A DNA stretch of 64,000 nucleotides from Site-B1 sp963827785 (GTDB lineage Bacteria > Bacteroidota > Bacteroidia > Flavobacteriales > Flavobacteriaceae): NCBI GenBank assembly GCA_963827785.1, contig CAWHCT010000044.1:31485-95484 (forward strand), in the 5' to 3' direction. Of the stretch, positions 57,540-64,000 are shown piece by piece (position 1 is the stretch's first letter; every line of letters starts with the position of its first letter). Both the position numbers and the translations under genes were made by a program. Below the pieces are notes generated by a model. The model was not told the DNA's origin. It saw only the letters and a list, made by a program, of their open reading frames with translations, and did no database searches.

Positions 57540-60500
57540 ATGAAAAAAATTACCCTACTTATGAAAACTTCCGTTTATGCACTTTGTGCATTCGTTTTTT
57601 TAAGTTCAAACATATTATTTAGCCAAACTAACAGAGTAAAGATCACTGTTAACTGGCCAGACAAATCATATGAGAATAAAGTGGAAGTTTATGACCCTGC
57701 AAATAACTTATTATTGAATATTTGTAATGTTGACGATTGTTATGATTCAGATGGTGATCTTGACCAGTTTAACGGAACATACGATCTTGGTTGTTTAGCA
57801 ATAGATCCTTTAGCCTTACCTAATTATACTGTAAAGTTATTTAATTTAGAAGATGACGGATGGAGTGGAGCAGCTTCTATAAAAATAAATGTTGCCGGTG
57901 TTGATGTATTTACTAATAATGGTAGCACAGCAAACTCAACAGGAGTTTCTTTCTCTTTTAATGTCAACAGCGCAACCTATTGTAACTATCCGGACAGTGA
58001 TGGCGATGGTGTGATTGATATAGTAGACCTTGATGATGATAACGATGGTATTCTTGATGCAGAGGAAGGTTTAGGAATCGATAATTATAATTGTACAATA
58101 CCTACACTTGTTTTTCAAGATGGAGTATTTGAATCTGGTACAGAAGGGCAAGTAGGAGCCATTTACAGATTTGGAAATGCCTTGGAAGGTTATGATATTC
58201 TTGTTGAAATAGTGGCTATTGATAATGCAGTATTAAAACAGTTAGACGACGATGGTCAGGACACACCGGAATTTCTACAAACAGAAATAGAGTTTAGTGG
58301 TAATGGTACTCCGGGTATTGAATTCAAATTTACCTTGGTAGATGAAAATACTTCCAACCCTTCTGCTTCAATATTCAGAATTGGTGGTACAACCTGGGAT
58401 GTGGATGGTACAAATGAATATCAGGAATCAGTAAGATATTACAATCCATCTGCTTATGGTTTGGATAACCCAACTTCATTGACAACAGATAACTATGGTG
58501 ATGGTGCCGGTGTAACTTCAGGGAATGTAACATATAATGGTTTTGCGACAAACACAACTCTTAGATCTTATTTTCAGTTCTTAAGCAATACATTCAATAT
58601 TAGAATGCAGCTTAAAAAAACGACGACTTCCAGTAGAACTCGTTTATATGCCATGTCCTTTACACAATGTGACATCTTAGATTATAAATCACCTCAGTTA
58701 ATTATCCTTTCAGGTAATGATACAGATGGAGATGGTATAACTAACAATTTAGATCTGGATTCAGATAACGATGGTATTCCGGATAACGTTGAAGCTCAAA
58801 CAACTACTGGTTATATTGCGCCTAATGGAGTTGTTGATTACGTGACAGGAATTGATACAGCTTATCCAAACGGTATTGTAATCGTAAATTCTGATGATGA
58901 TGACTTATTTGATTATGTAGATACTGATTCTGATAACGATGGTACTCCGGATATCGAGGAAAATGGAATGGCAAATGCCATTATAGTTTTTACAGATGAT
59001 GATAACGATGGTTTAGACAACATTTTTGAAACAAACGGAACCAATGATCCTGTTTATGATGTTAACGAAGACATTGAGAATCCTTCAGCTTCAATCTTAC
59101 CTGATTCTGATTTAGACCTCTTTTTGGGTGGTGATCTTGATTATAGAGATGGATTAGATGTATTTTATAGTTCTGCTACAATCGATTTTGATGGTGTAGA
59201 TGATTATATGGACAGCAATTTAGATTTTGGAGGTATGACCAAAGCAACTGTGATGGCATGGGTAAAATTAGACTTGGGATTTGATGATGACGGTGTAATA
59301 ATTAATCAGGGAGATTTCTTAATAGAGGTTTCTGATAAAAAAGAAGTTAGCATTAAAATAAATGATGAGACCATTACACTTCCGGAAGATTCAATAGAAT
59401 TAAATAAATGGAGCCATATTGCAGTGATCTTTGATTCTACTCTAGGCAGCGATAATTTAAAATTGTATGTAAATGGTGAATTAATGGCTTCAAGCAGTGA
59501 CAGTTCATTATCAAGTGCTATGGTCACTAGTCCGGACAGATTCACTATTGGTAAGGAATCTACTAAGAATGACACTTATTTTAAAGGATCTATCGACGAA
59601 GTAAGAGTGTTTGATATTGCATTATCTGAAGCTCAATTACACCAAATGATCCATCAGGAAATAAATAACTTTTTTGGTGATGTTAGAGGTTCAGTAGTGC
59701 CTAAGAATATAATAGACTTTGATACAGATGCAACCATATCTTGGACAAATTTACAGGCGTATTACAGAATGACAGATATTTTGGCTTCTAAAACTTTTGA
59801 TATTTCATCTTATAATAGAGTTGCTCAACTTTATAATATAACTTCAATACAGCCGCAAACAGCTCCAATGCCTTATACTACTGTAGCAGATGGTAACTGG
59901 GAGCAAACCAGTACATGGTCTAATGGAGGAGTTTGGGATATTTCAACAAATCCAATCACCAGTCCTTGGAGTATTATTAAGGTAAGTCATAACATGATCG
60001 CTAAAAATGATATTAACTCTCATGCCTTGATCATTGATGCTGATAAATCAATAACAGTAACAGGAGAAAGCGCAGTTTCTAACCTATGGTACTTAGAATT
60101 GAATGGAACCTTAGATCTTCAGGGAGATTCACAGTTGATTCAGGGTGACAGAAGTGACCTTGTAACTTCTGCAGATGGTAAAATATTAAGAAGACAGGAA
60201 GGAAACACTAATTATTTCTGGTATAACTACTGGTCATCACCGGTTGGTACTCAAGCTGCTACAGCAATATCAGATAATAATGGTCCAACAGCTAATGCAA
60301 ACAACACACCTTTTAGCCTGAATATGCTTAAAGATGGCTCAGGTACGCCTTTCCAATTTACAAATGCTTATGAAGAAATTGGTAAGATAAGTACATATTG
60401 GTTATATACCTTCCAAAATGGAGTCACCTATTATGATTGGGAACGATTCAATCAAAACACAGCTATTCAACCGGGATTTGGTTATACACAAAAGGGAACC

Positions 60501-61757
60501 GGAAATGCAGGAGCATTGCAACAATATATCTTTGAAGGAAAACCTAATAACGGTACTATTCTAGTTGCTGCAACTGATGTGCCAGGTGATTCTGCAAACG
60601 AAAGTGAGCCAAACTTAACCTTAACAACTACATTGATAGGTAACCCTTACCCAAGTGCACTGGATGCAGTACAATTTATTAAAGATAACGTACCTGGAAC
60701 AGGTACAGGTGTTATTAGTGGAACAATCCAATTATGGGAACAATGGGCAGGGAGCTCACATTATTTAGCCGATTATCAAGGTGGATATGGATATATAACT
60801 GCCTTCACAACAGCAAGAGCGTATCAGCATGCTGATATTCCAATTGCAGATCAAGTACAGCCAGAAGGTATCAAAACACCTACATTCAATATTCCTGTGG
60901 GACAAGGATTCTTTGTTGAAGTAATAAATGATGGTGATATTGAATTCAATAACGGGCAACGTGTATTTGTAAAAGAAAGTGATTATTCTGAAAGTAATCC
61001 TAATAATGGATCTATGTTCTACAGATCGACAAATACTGAAGCAAGTACCAATGCTGAAACTGAAACAAGCCCATTCCAGTTGATTCGATTGGAGTTTGCA
61101 ACCTCTGAAGGGTCTACTCGCAGATTCGTAATAGGGTTTGGAGAAGATGCTACAGAAGGGTATGACTACGGTTTAGATGGTGGAGTTGTTACCGATCTTC
61201 CTGCAGATGATATGGGAAGCTTGCTAAACGGACAACAATATGTGATTCAGGCATTTTCACCTATCACTGAGGATAAAGTAGTAGACCTTAACTTGAATAC
61301 TTCAGGTAACTTTACCTACACCTTAAAAGCCGTTGAGTTAGCTAATTTTGCTGATGGACAAGAGATCTTTTTAAGAGATAATTTAACAAATACCTTGTTT
61401 GATCTTACAAGTGAAGAGGCTTATAACTTCACATCAGAGCCTGGACTGTTTACAGATCGTTTTGATATTGTTTTTAAGGCATCTGAAACTTTAGGAACAG
61501 AAGAATTTAAAAGTGACAATACACTTATCTATGTAAATCAGCTGGAAGACAAGCTTTATGTAAAAGCGTTGAGCAATCAGGCTAAAGCTTTAAGTATGAC
61601 CAACATGATAGGTCAAACCGTAAAATCCTTGAATACAATAGACAACCAGACTTTAGAAAATGGAATCAATATCTCAGATCTTAGCAGTGGTGTTTATATT
61701 GTAAGTATTCAAACAGATAATAATATATCAATAGATAAAAGAGTAATTATTAATTAA
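57540..61757 (+). CDS. Large secreted TSP3-repeat, LamG-domain surface protein with type IX sorting signal
   Basis: 1405 residues from the ATG at 57540, which opens a signal peptide ending NILFSQ. Domain order: beta domain VKITVNWPDKSYENKVEVYD (about residues 30-140), thrombospondin-3 repeats (SDGDGVIDIVDLDDDNDGIL and several more to about residue 540), a LamG/concanavalin-like domain (ATIDFDGVDDYMDSNLDF, FTIGKESTKNDTYFKGSIDE, about 545-700), a long beta region (about 780-1310), and a C-terminal type A sorting domain (GQTVKSLNTI, NISDLSSGVYIVSIQTD). Expected to be exported by type IX secretion and fixed to or released from the surface. It is a paralogue of the gene at 1-2522; here the frame is intact. 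The binding target is unknown. Confidence 0.88.
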   Translation: MKKITLLMKTSVYALCAFVFLSSNILFSQTNRVKITVNWPDKSYENKVEVYDPANNLLLNICNVDDCYDSDGDLDQFNGTYDLGCLAIDPLALPNYTVKLFNLEDDGWSGAASIKINVAGVDVFTNNGSTANSTGVSFSFNVNSATYCNYPDSDGDGVIDIVDLDDDNDGILDAEEGLGIDNYNCTIPTLVFQDGVFESGTEGQVGAIYRFGNALEGYDILVEIVAIDNAVLKQLDDDGQDTPEFLQTEIEFSGNGTPGIEFKFTLVDENTSNPSASIFRIGGTTWDVDGTNEYQESVRYYNPSAYGLDNPTSLTTDNYGDGAGVTSGNVTYNGFATNTTLRSYFQFLSNTFNIRMQLKKTTTSSRTRLYAMSFTQCDILDYKSPQLIILSGNDTDGDGITNNLDLDSDNDGIPDNVEAQTTTGYIAPNGVVDYVTGIDTAYPNGIVIVNSDDDDLFDYVDTDSDNDGTPDIEENGMANAIIVFTDDDNDGLDNIFETNGTNDPVYDVNEDIENPSASILPDSDLDLFLGGDLDYRDGLDVFYSSATIDFDGVDDYMDSNLDFGGMTKATVMAWVKLDLGFDDDGVIINQGDFLIEVSDKKEVSIKINDETITLPEDSIELNKWSHIAVIFDSTLGSDNLKLYVNGELMASSSDSSLSSAMVTSPDRFTIGKESTKNDTYFKGSIDEVRVFDIALSEAQLHQMIHQEINNFFGDVRGSVVPKNIIDFDTDATISWTNLQAYYRMTDILASKTFDISSYNRVAQLYNITSIQPQTAPMPYTTVADGNWEQTSTWSNGGVWDISTNPITSPWSIIKVSHNMIAKNDINSHALIIDADKSITVTGESAVSNLWYLELNGTLDLQGDSQLIQGDRSDLVTSADGKILRRQEGNTNYFWYNYWSSPVGTQAATAISDNNGPTANANNTPFSLNMLKDGSGTPFQFTNAYEEIGKISTYWLYTFQNGVTYYDWERFNQNTAIQPGFGYTQKGTGNAGALQQYIFEGKPNNGTILVAATDVPGDSANESEPNLTLTTTLIGNPYPSALDAVQFIKDNVPGTGTGVISGTIQLWEQWAGSSHYLADYQGGYGYITAFTTARAYQHADIPIADQVQPEGIKTPTFNIPVGQGFFVEVINDGDIEFNNGQRVFVKESDYSESNPNNGSMFYRSTNTEASTNAETETSPFQLIRLEFATSEGSTRRFVIGFGEDATEGYDYGLDGGVVTDLPADDMGSLLNGQQYVIQAFSPITEDKVVDLNLNTSGNFTYTLKAVELANFADGQEIFLRDNLTNTLFDLTSEEAYNFTSEPGLFTDRFDIVFKASETLGTEEFKSDNTLIYVNQLEDKLYVKALSNQAKALSMTNMIGQTVKSLNTIDNQTLENGINISDLSSGVYIVSIQTDNNISIDKRVIIN

Positions 61758-61779
61758 TGGGAATCCTAAAATTACGAGT

Positions 61780-61811
61780 AAAAAAGCGCAACTAATTGGT
61801 TGCGCTTTTTT
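61780..61811 (+). terminator. Terminator after the large secreted protein gene
   Basis: AAAAAGCGCAAC, loop TAATT, GGTTGCGCTTTTT. Confidence 0.87.
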
Positions 61812-61890
61812 GTTGCAGACCTGCTAGTTTTAGCTTGTTTTTTGCATAAGAAAAGGACAAAAAAAGTGTATTTCATCCAATATATTTACT

Positions 61891-61959
61891 TTTTATCGAT
61901 GTATTTCATCGAATAAAACCCTCAAATCCTTGATTATAATAGGATTTATATTATGTTTG
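61891..61959 (+). promoter_or_regulatory. Promoter and shared motif of the FG-GAP protein gene
   Basis: CTTG (61929-61932), 19-base spacer, TATGTTTG (61952-61959), a good match to the Bacteroidota promoter. Just upstream lie TTTTATCGATGTA (61891-61903) and ATCGAATAAAA (61908-61918), shared with the regions before the other two large secreted protein genes. Confidence 0.5.
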
Positions 61960-61986
61960 CTTAATTGACCCAAATTATTGAACTAA

Positions 61987-64000
61987 ATGAAATTAAGGCT
62001 ACTTATATTTTCATTCATTTTTAGTGCGTTTTATTCTTCATTATTAGCTCAGACTACATATACTGAAAGTGCAGCTTCTTATGGATTGAACATACCGCAT
62101 CCAAAAGATGGTGGTCATGCCTGGGCCGACTATGATAAAGATGGTGATCAGGATGTATTAATAAACCTTAATAGCACTACATTAAGAAATTACTTATTGC
62201 GTAATAATGGTAATGGGACATTTACCAATGTTCAACCTACACTGGCGCCTGGAATGGTGGCTGGCGCTTTGGCAGAAAGGCAAGCAGCCTGGGGAGACCT
62301 TAATAACGACGGTCGTCCGGATTTTATGATAAATTCAGCTGGTTATCCTACACAAAGTGTAGCAATTCAATTATTCCTTCAAAATGCTGATGGTACTTTT
62401 GGCAATGGAATTGGAGGAACAGTTCCAATAACAGTTGGGAGAGGTCCTGGAGTTTCCCTTACTGTAAATCCAATCAATGCAGAAGGAGCAGGGTTTTTTG
62501 ATTTGGAAGGTGATGGCGATCTGGATGTTTTTTTTGATAGCCATGATTATGGAATTGAAGTATTAAGGAATAACTATATAGATCATTTAACAAATACCGT
62601 GGTCAATCCCGCTCCGTCATCATTGTTTTCCCATGCTACTCCGGGAAACGGTGCAGGTGTTGTAGAACTAGGATTGAATCAATATGCTACCGATGGCGAT
62701 TATGGGACATCTGCTGATGTAAATGATGATGGTTGGGTTGATATATTTATGCGTAAACGAAACCAAAACGATTTCTTTTTAAATCAGGGTGGAACATTTA
62801 GCAATGGTTCTGACTTGGTCAGGCACAAAATGCATAATAAAGGAGCCAATGGTCTATGGGATCTGGATAACGACGGAGATATGGATGCAGTTTGGACAGA
62901 AAACGGACAAACCCAAATATATCAGGAATGACGGTCCTGGAATTTGGACACCATTAGACCCATCAACTTCCTTTCCAGGATTACCGCAACCTGCAACAGT
63001 TTGATGCTACATCTGCAGCTGGTATAGATGCACTTGCAGGTGGAGATATTGATAATGATGGCGATATAGATATTTTATTTGTTGGTGATTCAAGAAGTTA
63101 TTTATTCATCAATCAAATAAACAGTCCAACTCCGGCTCCGGGAGTCATTGGAATTGGGGCAGCCATGTCATTTACTCTAGACGCTCAGACTTTTAATGTT
63201 GGAGCAGATGGAGAGGGTACTACCATGATAGATATTGATGATGATGGTGATCTGGATATATACATGAATATAAATAATGGTCCCAATCAATTATATATAA
63301 ATAATCTTGCTGAGGCTAACCGTGTGAATCATTTATTGATTGATGTTACGGAAGATAGAAATGAGAGCGGTATTACTGGAGGACCTGAAAGGACAGCTAT
63401 TGGTACTAATATTGTTCTAAAAGATTGCCAAGGCAATATACTTAGTGGGTTGCGCCAGGTAAATGGAGTATATGGACATGGTACGCAAATCCCGGAAGAA
63501 GTCCATTTTGGATTGCCACTAGGTGTTGCAGAAGGTCAAGTTTATATTATAGAAATACATTATCCAAATCTATATAATGCGTCAGCAGGAGGAATAACAA
63601 GATTATTGGCAACGGCAGCTGCAGAACCATAGTGATTATACCGGGTATAAATCATTACAGTTTGACTAACGACCACGGATGCAGAAAATCTTCAAAACCC
63701 AAATGCACCAACAGCGGACGACGACTGGAGATCGTTGCCTATGGTGATACTATTTCAGTTCAAATCGATTTCCTGGCAAACGACTCCGATTTAGATGGTG
63801 ATTCATTCTTTATAGAAAGTGTTGTACAGCCAGCTATTGGTTCCGTTGTAATAGACGATGCCAATGCAGGACTAGTTACTTATACCTACAATGGTGCAGG
63901 AACTATTTTTACTGGAACTACTTTCGATTATACAATTTCTGATGCAAGGGTTCCTTGCTTTATATTAGGTAAAAAAGATACTGCAACTGCAACCATTTTT
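61987..64000 (+). CDS. Secreted FG-GAP/UnbV repeat protein with cadherin-like domain, 3' end beyond window
   Basis: Signal peptide MKLRLLIFSFIFSAFYSSLL, then AQ. FG-GAP/VCBS repeats follow: HAWADYDKDGDQDVLINLN, AAWGDLNNDGRPDFMIN, FFDLEGDGDLDVFFD, ADVNDDGWVDIFMRKRNQ, IDNDGDIDILFVGDSRS, IDIDDDGDLDIYMNINNG. Then an ASPIC/UnbV domain (GTNIVLKDCQGNILSGLRQV, VYGHGTQIPEEVHFGLP), and finally a cadherin-like tandem domain (AYGDTISVQIDFLANDSDLD, VTYTYNGAGTIFTGTTFDYT) that runs off the window. Frame breaks at about 62923, 62999, 63631, 63676 and once or twice near 63730 are single-base insertions by family comparison. Probably type IX-secreted and calcium-binding; function unknown. Confidence 0.82.

Noticed and set aside
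1..64000. tRNA or rRNA genes, CRISPR arrays, insertion sequences and prophage
   Set aside because: Reading both strands, I found no cloverleaf with a CCA-type end, no regularly spaced repeat array and no transposase, integrase or phage protein.

Overview
This AT-rich 64 kb window comes from a member of the Bacteroidota, almost certainly a marine-type Flavobacteriaceae. The evidence is the complete bat (aerotolerance) operon, type IX secretion sorting domains, a PorZ-like protein beside recO, a THC0290_0291-type outer membrane protein, promoters of the TTTG-N19-TAnnTTTG kind and the absence of strong Shine-Dalgarno sites. It reads as a chromosomal region: there are no rRNA, tRNA, CRISPR, transposase or phage genes.

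Layout. 1-2.5 kb: the 5' part of a large secreted surface protein on the minus strand, heavily frameshifted and cut by the window edge. 2.8-5.9 kb: an ABM-fold monooxygenase-like gene and an isoaspartyl peptidase (minus), then an ALDH7-like aldehyde dehydrogenase (plus). 5.9-6.3 kb: a gene-free stretch with two copies of a hairpin-forming repeat. 6.3-9.1 kb: a minus-strand operon of aldo/keto reductase, SDR oxidoreductase and an AlbA/Schlafen-type protein. 9.2-19 kb: the bat operon (MoxR, DUF58, a BatD-like protein, BatA, a Coa1-family intruder, BatB, BatC, BatD, BatE). 19-23.4 kb: a probable bicarbonate module (small secreted protein, carbonic anhydrase, DUF2490 barrel, SulP transporter, second carbonic anhydrase). 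23.4-29 kb: cvpA, pheS, a cupin, gpsA, a lipoprotein and a BON-LysM protein. 29-33.5 kb: a large Asp-box propeller protein and a GH5 glycosidase. 33.6-36.5 kb: an arsenic operon (arsR, arsM, arsenate reductase, acr3). 36.6-38.7 kb: yicC, gmk, nadD. 38.8-45.5 kb: thioesterase, DUF1761, GNAT, ArsC/Spx-like reductase, Na+/H+ antiporter, RsiV-like lipoprotein, cystathionine gamma-synthase and an outer membrane protein. 45.7-51.7 kb: two NADP-type glutamate dehydrogenase genes flanking a 1011-residue protein with two receiver-like domains and a PEP/ATP-grasp domain. 51.8-57.3 kb: porZ-like, recO and a TonB-dependent receptor. 57.5-64 kb: two large secreted proteins; the first is a paralogue of the gene at the left edge, and the second is cut by the right edge.

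About twenty single-base reading-frame breaks interrupt otherwise well conserved genes. Nearly all are +1 insertions, clustered at 1-20 kb, 34 kb, 44-45 kb and 62.9-63.8 kb. Removing one base restores family-typical protein each time, so they look like uncorrected sequencing errors rather than pseudogenes. Split genes are therefore reported here as single CDSs.

The least explained items are the double-receiver PEP-binding protein between two glutamate dehydrogenases, the three-helix structured element before pheS, the paired hairpin repeat at 5.93-6.22 kb, and a sequence motif shared by the upstream regions of the three large secreted-protein genes.
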